From Talinum fruticosum (Eukaryota; Streptophyta; Magnoliopsida; Caryophyllales; Talinaceae): a stretch of DNA of 64,000 bases. This document shows positions 1-10,499 of this stretch, one piece after another (the first letter of the stretch is position 1; each line of letters starts with the position of its first letter). Below the pieces are notes generated by a model. The model did no database searches, was not told the DNA's origin, and was given only the letters and a program-made list of their open reading frames with translations. Position numbers and translations under genes: made by a program. Location: assembly GCA_021018815.1 (NCBI GenBank), contig JAITYX010000053.1:1550001-1614000 (forward strand), read 5' to 3'.

Positions 1-245
1 ATCTTGTCCTCAAACAACTTCAAGCAACTCCAAGTTGACATATCAATCTGGCAATGATATCCGCCTCTAAAAGACATAGACAAGCCTTGATTGATGCCTT
101 TAGCAAGATTAAGGTATCACATGAAGTCTCACTTGAGGAGGTAGTAGGTTTAGTCAATATTGGAGCGAGGAACTATCACCTTTGATAAGAAAAACCTACC
201 CGAAGAAGGCGCTACACACAATAATGGCCTTTACTTAACTATAAA
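1..245 (+). pseudogene. Tat/Ogre-type gypsy polyprotein scrap
   Basis: A translated stretch resembles the region of Tat-lineage gypsy polyproteins near the protease. From about 57 one frame reads ISASKRHRQALIDAF and continues with SLEEVVGLV; from 172 a second frame reads TITFDKKNLPEEG followed by HNNGLYLTI. The frame changes near 165-171, inside a GAGCGAGG string that could be an extra base. There is no start codon and the coding similarity stops where an LTR-like sequence begins, so this is a 5'-truncated, broken fragment. The lineage assignment comes from memory of conserved SKRQRQALI and DLPPEG-like strings in this family, not from a search. Confidence 0.55.
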
Positions 246-847
246 TGTAGACATCGAAACATGTCACTCTTAGCTCTTTTATTTTCGTGTTTTATTTTCT
301 CAGTCGGGTGATGAAATCCCAGTCCGTGTACGGATTCGGATTATGGTGGAAGTCGATTGGCATGGAAGCCAATAAATCACAAAAAACCATTTAGCACCAA
401 AAATTTACCTTATTTGCTTTGGGTCGGCCCACAAACCCATTTTCTTTTAGCTAGTCCAAGGCTCGAGTCAACGCTCCAGGTCAACACTTGGTCAACGCTG
501 TGCATCATGCCATACTACATGTTAAATGTTACGTTTCATCTTCGATGTCCAACCGAGACACGGAGCTCAATTTGTCCGTATGACATCACATCGGCTGGCA
601 TCGGATTTCGGGGAATTTTCTCCAAGGTGTTGCATTTTGCTCCAAGTGTCCAACCGAGACATAGAAGTTAATTGCACAAAACGACACCGTATTTGTCCGA
701 TGCTACGCTACGGGGATTTTTCACCAAAGCGCTGCATTTTTCTCTAGAGACCAGCTGCAACACGTAAGGATGGTTTGACCAAACGACGTCGTTTCTCGGC
801 CGGCGCCACGGTTCAAGAAGATTTGTTCCGATTTTTTAATTTTCTAC
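246..847 (+). mobile_element. Tat-type gypsy LTR, 5' part (truncated)
   Basis: It starts TGTAGACATC and then follows the same order of motifs as the LTR starting at 18125: a GTGTCA-like stretch, a T-rich block, GGAAGCCAATAAA, CTAGCACCA, GGGTCGGCCCA and CTTTTAG.TGGTCCAAG. It therefore represents the first 0.6 kb of the same LTR family in plus orientation. It is cut at 847 where an antisense Sirevirus LTR begins. The remainder of this LTR is not found on the other side of that element. Confidence 0.65.
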
Positions 848-2059
848 TCGAAGGTTTGCTCTTGGAGAGGCTAAGTCACCCTAGAGGGGGTGAATAGGGT
901 GATGGGGAAATTTACATAAGTAATGAAAGAATAAAACTAGAAATGACTACGAGGAGAGTCCGAGTTTAGATTGAACTCGAGAAAAGTACTAACTCGGAAA
1001 GTTACGCAGAAACCCTCCCGAGGCGGAAAACCACGGTCGGTGCTAATCTAAGCACCAAGTCAAATCCACTATTTTGACTCCACAAAATATAGTAGAAAGA
1101 CTCAACCAGAATTGCTTCCTTAGACAATTCGTTACAAGATTTTCCTAAACTCATAAATTCCCTTATCCGATCCAAGTACTTCCTAACCGAGATAACCTTT
1201 ATAGTTAGAGATAACTAAGCTGCGTTAACCCTTATAGCTCAGTCAAGGGACCTTACTCGGAAAGTAAGAATGAGTGTTTGTAATCGATTACAAGACCTTA
1301 CAACTCGGAAAGATGTTAAGTACAAAGTTGGAGTTGTAAGTAGAAGATTGAGTTTGAATACAATGACTTTTGCTTAAGTACGTGTATTGACAGTTGGTTC
1401 AGTAATTTTCAAGTCTTGAGAGTTGGCTTCTATTTATAGATAACCAAACAGACTAGACATTGTGACTCGTCTTCTGACTTGAAATCCATTGTGACCGTTG
1501 CGATGGTCTTTCCGAGTCACTTAGAAAATATCCGTTGAGGTGTGAACGTTGGCAATGGCTCTTGACTCCTTTGGAAGTCCCAATCCACTGGTGGTGTCCG
1601 AAAATTAGGGTGGAAACCACCGTTGAGCTTAGTGTTGTAGATTTTCAGTTTTGGAAACAGACAACCCCGACATAGTGTCAAGGCCTAGGTCCGAAGTAAG
1701 AAAAGCCTTGTCTGCTAGTGATTTGATATCTTGAAGCCGATTACTTTTGTAATTCAAAAGTAGGATAACCTCATTTGAATAACCTACAAAAGTAAATCAA
1801 TTTTGGTTCTCAAAGTATAAAATACTTTGGTCCGAGATTAGACACAAATAATAATTTAATTAAGGTAATTAAGTGCATAATTATCCGACTCTAAAAGAGT
1901 GGAATTTTACGAGTCTAATATTGTGAGACCCCGAAATTTCAGGTGCTTGCTCGGTAGTGAATTATTAGAATTTTTCCGAGTCGGAATTAGAAACCCGAGA
2001 ATTGAAACCCGAGTTTGGGCTAGCTAAATTGGGCCTTGAGAAGCTAGTTGGGCCCAATT

Positions 2060-2800
2060 AGAATAAAAAAAAAAGAGAAAAAAGAAGAAAAAGAAAATGA
2101 GGAATGAGAATGGAGGTGGTCGGCAATTGTGGGATGAGTTGGCAATTTATGAGAGCAAAGGGTAAGGGGGTCCAATTAAGTTTAGGCAAGCATAGCATTG
2201 AGGTGTGATTAGGAGAAGAGGAGAGAGAGAGAGTGAGGCGGAGACAAAAGAAAAGAACGGGGAAATGGAAGAAGCGAGGGACAGAGGAGGGCGAGAGAGG
2301 GAGGACGCACAGAGAGAGAAGGAGAGCGAGCGGGAGTGAGGGCAACGCCGGAAATCGGCAGCCGGCAGTGCACGGCGAGCTCGAGGACCGGTGCCGGACG
2401 AAGGAGAAAAGAAAAGGGAAATGAAAGAAAGGAGAAGCAGAGCAGAGACGAAGTAGAAGCGAGAACAAAGCGAGAGCGGGAGAGAGAGCGAGGGCCGGTG
2501 GCCGGTGAGCGCTCGAACGGCGAGGTCGCCGCCGCCGGTGGGCAAGGGAGAGCTCGGGCTTGAGAGGCCGAGCAGAGCAGAAGAAGAAAGGGGAACGAGA
2601 GGACGCTAAAGCGGGGAAAGCGAAAGGGACGCCGGAAATCGGCAGCCGGCGAGCGAGAGGAGGATGGGCAGCTGAACCGGGTAGAACCCAGTCGAACCGA
2701 GACCGAGAGCGAGAACCGAGAGGAATCAAAGCGGAACGAAGGAGCAGGGGGTCGGGAAAGAAGGAGGAAAGGGAAACCGAGAGGAAGAAAGGGTAGGAGG
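2060..2800 (+). repeat. Purine-rich, strand-asymmetric tract
   Basis: About 740 bases with a strong excess of A and G on the plus strand (runs of GAGAGAGAG and GAAGAGAAGG), broken by short GC-rich CGGCGAG motifs. The string GCCGGAAATCGGCAGCCGGC occurs twice (from about 2347 and from about 2631), so part of it is an internal duplication. It ends shortly before AAGGTGAGTA at about 2864, which looks like a splice donor. A 258-codon minus-strand frame across it is low-complexity Ser/Leu/Pro and not credible as a gene. Confidence 0.6.
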
Positions 2801-4204
2801 AAACAGAACCGAACCCAATTCGAAAACCTCCCAAAACCGAATTCTTAGAACCTCTAAGAATTTAAGGTGAGTAATCTGAATTCATCCTCCAAAATAAAAT
2901 GAATTAGGAGGATTGAACATGAATTCGAAGCATGAAATTGGAACCCTAAGTTAATTGAAGAAGCTAGAGGCCTAAATTCACGAAATTAAGCAACTCATGA
3001 ATTGAAAAGCATGTTGCGATTTATGCCTAGTTCATGAATTTAATGATATTCGAGCATTGTTGAGCATGATTATTGAGCTGTGTGATTGAGAATTTAGTGA
3101 AGTTAAGCTTGAACCGAATTATTGAGAAAAAATCAGGAAATTGAATTTCATGATTTATGTGTAGATTTTTATGAATTAAGCATGCTTGTCTGAATTGTTG
3201 CGAAGTCATGTGTAGCTTTAATTTCCTGAAACTTTTACTGCAGCTTCGTGGCAATTTATGGGAATTTCCTGTTAAATTTCGTATGCATTGGATGAGTAGA
3301 TTGGGAGATATGCAATATTAAGTGAAAATGTCCTGTTTTGAGCAAAATCAGAATTAAGTGAGTAACTCGAATTATGAGCTGAGATTTAAGAAGCTTTATG
3401 GCTAGATTAAAAGATATATGTCGATTAAGGAAAGTTATACAACCATAAATTACTTATACGCGATGATACGCGAGCATGAAAACGATGAGTTCATTGATTA
3501 GGAATCCTAGTTGGCATGTTCATGTGATTAAGTGTTTATCTTGAAGTACATCGATGATGAATGACATAAGCATGCGCGTGTGAAATGAATTGATTATGCT
3601 TGAGTTGAAACTTGCTTATGTGAATTCCTTGTTTTTGAAGAAGTTACGCATGAACGTGTTAAGCATGAATCATATGAATTCGAGTGCATCTCTTGTATAA
3701 GTAATAAGAAGATAAGAAACTTAAAGAACTAAAGAAGCGAGAAAGGATTGTGTTATTGATCTAAGACCCCACGAATTAAAGAACCCTCTGAAGCTATGGC
3801 CATAGAAGTGTCTCGTCAACCCGAAGCCACGAATTATTTTGCTTCTACGAATTATTGACGATGATGCGTCCTTCGAGGAAGGGAGGCCGCCTCGAGGCCA
3901 CGAATTATTTTGCCTCGAGGCCACGAATTAGCCTCCGTGAACCGAGCCCACGAATTATTTTGGCTCCAAGAACTGGGTCTTTAGAGCGGAACATAAATCT
4001 TCTTTCCATTCGAACTAAGAAAACTTAAAAGAAGTATGATATGAAGAAGCGAATGATCGTGCATATCGAACAAGAAAGAATTAATGATTTATGAAATGCA
4101 CGATTGAACTCAAGAGGAAGAATAAGAAGGAGATCGAATCCCGTCTTCATAAGAAATGAATTTGATAAGAAGCAAGATATAATTTAGGTGATGAATGCCT
4201 TGCA

Positions 4205-4310
4205 TGATGAATGATTTATCGATGAATAACTTACTTGATGAATGATTTATCGATGAATAACTTACTTGATGAATGATTTACGTGACGAATGATTTGCTCG
4301 ATGAATGATT
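4205..4310 (+). repeat. About 31-bp tandem repeat in solo LTR
   Basis: The unit GATGAATGATTTATCGATG followed by AATAACTTACTT occurs twice nearly perfectly, then decays into shorter GATGAATGATT units. Confidence 0.7.
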
Positions 4311-4728
4311 ATATGATTTACTTACGTAGAAAGGCGAATGATGCATATTTAATTGAATTCATGAATAAGTGATGTCACTATGATTCTCGGCAAGTTGGTA
4401 AGTTTAGAATCTCACATGTCTTAAACATGTATGATCCGAATCGCATGTTATGAATGAGTTATGAACTTACGTGTGTTTGTTAATGAATTAATGTGCAAAG
4501 TGTAACCGGGTTGGGTTTGGGTTATTCACTCGGGCTAGTGAGCTCATGACATCACCAACATTTCAAGTGCGAAGTTAAGACTCCCTGGAATAGCTTTTGG
4601 CTATTAGAAGAAGCGAACCATCGGATAGGACTTCTCCGGACTTCTCCGTACTTTATGTTTTTCATGTTTGTAAAGACCAGTTGTACTTGAACTTAAGTTG
4701 ATTATGAATGTAAAAGCCCTATGTGAAT

Positions 4729-4836
4729 ACTCCGAGCGTGTGGCTCGTTGAGTTGTGTTGTGTTACTCCGAGCGTGTGGCTCGTTGAGTTGTGTTGTGTT
4801 TCTCCGAGCGTGTGGCTCGTTGAGTTTTAGATTGTG
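4729..4836 (+). repeat. 36-bp tandem triplet
   Basis: Three consecutive 36-bp units starting at 4729, 4765 and 4801, each opening CTCCGAGCGTGTGGCTCGTT. The first two are almost identical; the third diverges at its end. Confidence 0.85.
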
Positions 4837-5506
4837 TTTCGTGCGGGGTTAAGGCTTTAAGCCTATGGGTTTAGCCAGCTTACAGAGGAAACTCGCCGAA
4901 ATTTCCAGAAAACCCTTTGAAAACCTAGAATTACGCTTCCGCCAATCTAATAAAGGGTTATTAACCCCAAGTTGAGATCTTATGCAGCCTTAGGGGTTCC
5001 TCTCGGGAACCCCGGCATGTAATACTCCTAGGGTGGGTCTAGGGGTGTTACAAATATCCATTATACTCAAATTGGATCCGAGTCACTCTCGAGTAAAGCA
5101 ACTTAGATAAAGAACATCGAGTGGAAAGACTTGATCTAGACTACCAATGTTCAAAACAAGCATGTCGACTTTGAAAGATGAATTAACACAATAATTCAAT
5201 TAAACTTAGATCATGAAGTCAAACCCGAGTTTATGCACATTAGAGCAAATGTTTGAACATGCAATATATCGAGTGTTGTCCGAGTGACTTAGAACCGTGT
5301 GCGAACAGAGTATGCTTTCGAGTCGAGTCGAATCAAGTGAGAACATATGCTATGGTTTCGTAACACTCGAAAAGATTCTATATCACTCTGAAAAGTTTCT
5401 AAGACACTTAGAATGACTTGTAATCAAAACCTTATAAGAGATGAAGTCTTATACCCGATTCCTTGATGGAACTTAGAATGATGTATATGTAAAGTCCGAG
5501 TCTTCA

Positions 5507-6009
5507 ATCTCCCCTTTTGATGAAAGGCATTCCATACCTAGATAGAAACTTTGTTAGTGTCAAAAATCCGATTTTTCATCCTTTCTCAATGGATAAGTCA
5601 GAAAAACATGATAGAATTGTATAGAGTAGATATAGTGAATAAAACTTATATTCTATCGGATCAAATAAGCTTAGATTGCAAAAAAAAAAAGAAAAAAAGC
5701 TAAAGCATCGAGTAGAAAAAAATTATTGAGGAACAGAGCAATGATAGACTCGAATTAAAACTCGAAGTAATAAACTCAAAAATAATTGCTAGTCGAAAGC
5801 AATAAACATGAAACTGAAATTTCATTATAATTTAAACTAAAAATTTACCCAAAAGAGGGTGAGAGAAACTCCTCCTAAACAAGACAACATAATTTTCTAA
5901 CTATTCTCCCCCTTGCCTTTCAAAGAAACAAAATGAGGAAGAATGTATCAAGAAGATACAGATTTGCCTGTCTAGAAACAAAAAATTTTAAAACAACAGA
6001 AACAAAAAT
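5507..6009 (-). other. M1 3' noncoding region
   Basis: Between the extra ORF and the 3' LTR of M1. It holds the polypurine tract next to the LTR, an AAAGGCATTCCATAC motif shared with copies S and M2 and the 53522 fragment, and A-rich sequence. No coding signal seen. Confidence 0.6.
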
Positions 6010-7239
6010 TTAAGATGGAGGAGAGGGAACAGTCCGAGTCGAGGATGGTGGACGTGCAGTGCGCCTTCGCCGATAGGATCTGGAAGATTTAGACGAACGA
6101 GACGAGGGCACCACCGAGATCTCCGGAATGGGCTCAGCTCTAAGTGGCCGACCCGGAACTAGGTTGTCCGGAGGCTCATCCTCCCGGAACTCGACCGATG
6201 GAGGCATGTGCTCAGAGTTGACCGAGCTGCCGACTAACCATGGTCGGCAGGTCTTATAACCCACTCGGACTACTATCTAAGCCGATCACTTCCGGTTGAG
6301 GTTCCGGAGCACCTTAGCCCTCGGTTGCTTCGCTCCGATTTCGCTTCCTTCTCCCCTTCTTCTTTCTCCACGAGATGGAGCCGCCTCAGCCGCAGGCTCC
6401 ACTTCTTCTTCTTCTTCTACTACTTCTTCATCTTCGCCTGCAGAGGGGGACTTGGCTTGACTCGAGGATTCTTCGGATGTATCTTAGTCAACCGGATCCT
6501 TACCCGCCTTGGAACGTCTCTCGTTGAAGGAGCTCAATCATTTCCCTTTGCTCCTTGACGAGAGCTTTCAGCTCAAGAAGCACATCCTACTACTCTCGGA
6601 TTTGGGATTGAGCAGGTTTACGGTTGACGGTCATAGACTAAAGGACAGTCTTCAATGACCGGAGGGTGTCCTTAAATTCAAAGGACACCGAGGAAAGCTT
6701 GTCCATGATGGCGTAGACAAAGCGTAAGAGAGAATTTGAGAGACGCCCGAGGTGGAGAAGGCAGAGAGAGAGTAGGTTGAGTCCGAGTCCGAGGCGGAGA
6801 AGGAGGCCTCGGTTCCGAGCTATGGACCCGGACACCCGGTTGGATCTCCTGGTATCCATACCCAAGGAGTTCCTTGGTTGCAGTTGAGAAAGATAGAGGA
6901 AACTTTGAAAAGACGATAGAGGAGAGAGAGATTTATGCGCACTATCAGTGTTGCGAACTCTTGAGGTGATGAACCCCTCGAGTAAGACAGATTGGAGTAG
7001 AACTCAGCAATGAGTTACGGGTAAATAAACTCACTGAAGCAAAGAAAGTTATAAACTCCAGTGGTTTTGATGTGTTTTAACCACGAAAAGGATGTGGTTG
7101 GAAAGAAGTTGTCGTCCAACGTGAGATGTTGGGTGACGAAGATTTTACAGGGATTAGAAGGACCCTCTTGGGTTTGTTTGGTTCTAGGTTTCTTGGTTGC
7201 AGACCTTAGAAAGTCTTGAGCTAAACCACTTTTAGGCAT
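6010..7239 (-). pseudogene. Sirevirus extra 3' ORF (ORF3), copy M1
   Basis: Unknown-function protein encoded after pol. The minus-strand start at 7239 begins MPKSGLAQDF, the same MPK start as in copies S and M2. About 40 residues on comes a conserved block, LDDNFFPTTSFSWLKHI then TTGVYNFLCFSEFIYP, which resembles a domain annotated as a putative plant transposon protein in plant genomes (assignment from memory). The frame then breaks; the C-terminal part (around 6010-6264) is rich in Ser, Arg and Pro. No signal peptide and no convincing membrane segment, so calling it an envelope protein would go beyond the sequence. It is separated from RNase H by about 540 noncoding bases. Confidence 0.6.
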
Positions 7240-7782
7240 GGCTGAAGTGTTTGTGGTGAACGAGAGTGAACTCGACAGAGAGAGTAAGAAAGCACCGAGA
7301 GCTTTGAGTGCGAGAGTAAGTGAGTGAGAGATTAGGTCAACAGAGAGTAAAGTAGCAAAATGAAGGAAAAACGATGCTATTATAACGAAAGGAATGTCCT
7401 TCGATAATCGTTCGATCTAAACCTCCAACGGTCGCCTCTAACAGGTGTGACAGCTTCGTCTCCAACAGTTAGAATTCCAGTGTCTTTCTCCCAATGGCTA
7501 GTTCACCGATCGATCCACGCGGTAGAGAGAGTAAAAAAAGAAATTTTAAAAGAAATTTTAAAAGAAATTTCTGAAATTCTCTATTAATCTAGAGATGATT
7601 TAAAAAGTTTGAAGTCCATTTTTCTCAAAAATTGAGTCCGACTCAGTATGGTTTACGAGTGACTCGAAAGCGCAAACAAATAATAACTCCTAGCTCGGTC
7701 TCACTAGGTCAACAGAACCAATTGTTATCAAGACAAAGAAAGGAAACATGTAACACATAATCATGCAAGAAAAAAAACATAA
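7240..7782 (-). other. M1 spacer between pol and ORF3
   Basis: Noncoding in all frames that continue from the neighbours. It carries GAGAGTGA-rich sequence just upstream of ORF3 and corresponds to 31594-32220 in copy S and 40437-41032 in copy M2. It may act as the leader of a separate ORF3 transcript; that is inference. Confidence 0.5.
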
Positions 7783-9290
7783 TCATGCATTTATCATGCC
7801 AAGCTCATTCTTAATAAAACAAAACCGATCCTCACTAAGTGGCTTAGTAAAGATATCAGCTGATCGAAACTTCGTAGGAATGAATTCAAGTTTGATATCA
7901 CCTTTCTCAGAATGGGCTCTCGGAAAATGATACGTGACCTCAATATGCTTTTCCTTTGAGTGCTCGAACTCGGATTCTTAGTGATGCCGATTGCATTCGA
8001 TTATCACACTTGATTGGAATTGATTTGAATAAAAGTCCAAGATCTTTCAAGTGTTGCTTGATCCCTAGAATCCGAGAATAGCATGCTCCAGCCGCAATGT
8101 ACTCAGCTTCAGCAGTTGATAGAGCAACCGAGTTCCGCTTCTTTGAGTGCCAAGATATAAGGGATTGACCCGAAACCGGCATGCTCCCGAGGTGCTCTTT
8201 CTATCAACCTTGTATCCGGTATAGTCCGCATCTAAGTATCTAGTTAGGGTCGGTTCGAGTCTCTTGAGAACCATAGACCTAGATTCTAAATCCTCGCAAG
8301 ATATCTAAAAATTCTCTTTACCGCAGTAAGTTGTGATTCTTTTGGATTAGCTTGGAATCTTGCACTACAGACATACACTAAATATAATGTCCGGCATACT
8401 TGGATGTAAGATATAGCAGAGATCCAATCATACCTCGATAGAGTTTCGATCTACTGCTTTACCTTTCTTGTCCGAGTCCGGTTTCATGCTGCTACTCATT
8501 GGTGTTGCTGCATGTTTTGTATCTTGAAGCTTGTAGTTCTTTAGAAACTCCTTGGCATACTTAGATTGATGGACGTAGATGCCATATTTATCTTGTTTGA
8601 TTTGTAGACCAAGAAAGAAATTGAGCTCTCCCATCATGCTAATTTGGAATTCCTATCTCATTAACTAAGAAAAATCTCGACAAAGATTTTCATTAGTAGC
8701 TCCAAAAATTATATCATCAACATAAATCTAAGCAACAAGAAAGTCTTTCCCCTTGGTTTTTATGAAAAGAGTTTTGTCAATCTGACCTCTTTTGAAATCA
8801 TTTTCAACCAAGAAACTGCTTAGTCTTTCATACCAAGCTTTGGGAGCTTGTTTAAGACCATAAAGAGCCTTTTGCAACTTAAAAACATGATTTGAAAATT
8901 CTGAGTTTTCAAATCCAGGGGTTGTTCTTGAATGAAACCATTCAAAAAGCACATTTGACATCCATTTGATACAACTCAATATTCATGCTTGATGCAAATG
9001 CTAATAGGATTCTAATTGCTTCAATCGTAGCAACCGGTGTAAAGGTTTCCCCACAATCAATCCCTTCTTCTTGATTGTAACCTTGAGCCACAAGTCTAGT
9101 TTAATTTCGACTACCAACCAATCCTCATCCAGCTTGTTCTTGAAAACCCATTTGGTTCCTATGACTGGGTGGTTAGAAGGTTGTTTGGTCAAAGTCCGGA
9201 CTTGGTTTCTCTCAAATTAATTAAGTTCCTCTTACATGCCCTCTGCCCATTCAGGTTCATTTAAGGCCTCCAAGTATATTTCTGGGTTTA
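7783..9290 (-). pseudogene. Copia reverse transcriptase-RNase H, copy M1
   Basis: Degenerate 3' half of pol. Recognisable pieces from N to C: the RT entry NHPVIGTKWVFKNKLDED (near 9190-9130), FKLQKALYGLKQAPKAWYERL (near 8880), MMGELNFFLGLQIKQDKYG (near 8637), the RNase H start WHSKKRNSVALSTAEAEYIA (near 8150) and a DNQSA-like segment. The expected YVDD codons lie near 8715-8735 but the frame is disturbed. The end is set by a stop after a GMINA-like C-terminus shared with M2. Many one-base shifts coincide with CGAG/CTCG strings where the homologous base string in the other copies is CAG/CTG. Confidence 0.8.
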
Positions 9291-9536
9291 GTTAATGATA
9301 TAAACGCAGTGAATGCACATAAATTTTGCAAAGAAGAGCGAGTTCTTACCCCATTGTTGATTTCGGACAAGATGTTCTTGAGTGGGTGGCTTGAAACATA
9401 TTTGAATGCTCTACCTGTTCTCTGGTTCACCAGATTTGCGGGTTGAACTGGGTGATCTTCGATGATTCGATATGATCGAGCTTGCTCATCTATTTGCCCT
9501 TCGAGCATTTTGAGCTAGCTCTTGAGCTGGTTCGGT

Positions 9537-10250
9537 CTAAGTCATGATGTTCCGAGCTGCCCCATTCCGAACTGTTATCTTTTGACTTTGTTTCAGCTCA
9601 GCTTCAACAAGATCATCTTCATCTCGACTGAGTTTCAAATCTAACAATGTTGACTCACTTGGTTTTCTCTTATTGAAGGATGATCTAACCTGTTCCTCTT
9701 TTGTGCGTGCTTCACAAATTTTGTCTTTCTTAAATGCATATTTTGGAAAACCTTTGACTAAACCATGAGATGCAAGCTTTTCGATAGTACGCATGCTAAC
9801 ATGACCTAGTCTATGATGCCATGTCCAAGAATCATCATGCAGTGAAGCTTTTAAACAAGACAAATTATAACTTGGATTAGAAAGGGGGATAGTGTAGGTA
9901 TTACCCGATCTCTTACTCGAGAGCTTAGTCTCTTTGGTGGTTGCATCGAAATATAGCAATTTGTCCGAGTGAACCTTACCTCTTGACCTTTGTCACACAA
10001 TTGAGAGATGCTTGAGTAGATTGTACTTTAATCCCTTGACAAGATAGACTGGGCTGACTAGGTTATCTCCTTTCCCAATCTTGCTTATTCCAACTATCTT
10101 GCCCTTACTATCATCTCCAAAAGTGACTTTGGGCAATCCTTTGTAATCTTCCAACTCGGAAAAAGTCTTGAATCTCCTGACATGTGGCGTGAGCATCCAC
10201 TATCTAGGTACCAATGACCTTTTGTCCTTTTCTAAGTTTACCCGCAAGTC
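9537..10250 (-). pseudogene. Copia protease and pre-integrase, core deleted (M1)
   Basis: The aspartic protease active site LDSGCSRHM is readable on the minus strand near 10205-10175. It is followed by the VTFGDDSKGKIVGISKIGKG segment and then the integrase zinc region DSWTWHHRLGHVSM...KICEA. The protein then jumps from QVRSSF straight into the post-integrase hinge (KPSESTLLDLK) at about 9675. The whole DDE catalytic core present in copies S and M2 is missing, a loss of about 0.7 kb judged against M2 (42930-43650). The junction reads in frame for 140 codons, so the deletion may be old. Confidence 0.8.
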
Positions 10251-10499
10251 GAAACACACTAACCCTTCTCACTTCCTCTAACGAACCCAATAACTCCCTT
10301 TATCGTGGTCCTTTTCTAAGGAAGAAGACTCTTGGGAATCCAGATTTGAATAACTTTGGGTTTGGTTTTATTTTGAGTCTTCCTTTTAGACAACCGAGTT
10401 TGTGTTTCCGTCTTTTGAAAATCATTTCTTTTATAAACGAGATGAAGAAGGTTTTCTCCCGAAAGCTTATCCGGGCTCAGCTTTTCCTTTCATTTTTAT

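Larger units (their letters stand above)
1922..5052 (+). mobile_element. Gypsy-type solo LTR, 3.1 kb, nested in M1 LTR
   Basis: It begins TGTGAGACCCC and ends GGGTGTTACA, the TG...CA termini of an LTR, and is flanked by the perfect 5-bp duplication AATAT (1917-1921 and 5053-5057). I see no internal primer-binding site, coding domain or second terminal copy, so it is best read as a solo LTR left by recombination. Length, TGTGAGACCCC/GTTACA termini and a TTAGTGAGCTCA-like motif (4535-4550) suggest a chromovirus-type gypsy family (Tekay/Del-like); that lineage is inferred. The interior holds a purine-rich block (2060-2800), a CCACGAATTATTTTG repeat (3768-3960), a roughly 31-bp tandem repeat (4205-4310) and a 36-bp tandem triplet (4729-4836). 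Confidence 0.8.
848..5506 (-). repeat. M1 3' LTR, split by a solo LTR
   Basis: The LTR occupies 848-1921 and 5058-5506, about 1.5 kb once the inserted solo LTR is removed. On the plus strand it opens with CGAAGGTTTGCTC (TG of the terminal TGAAGG changed to CG) and closes with GTCCGAGTCTTCA next to the polypurine tract. The palindrome CACCCTA...TAGGGTG lies at 876-900 and a reversed TATA box (CTATTTATAG) near 1428-1440. Confidence 0.8.

Noticed and set aside
2058..2834. 258-codon minus-strand open frame
   Set aside because: It is the complement of a purine-rich tract: low-complexity Ser/Leu/Pro with no domain, inside an LTR.
6010..7239. Retroviral-type envelope gene
   Set aside because: The position fits the env-like slot of Sireviruses, but no signal peptide, membrane span or cleavage site is visible in any copy.
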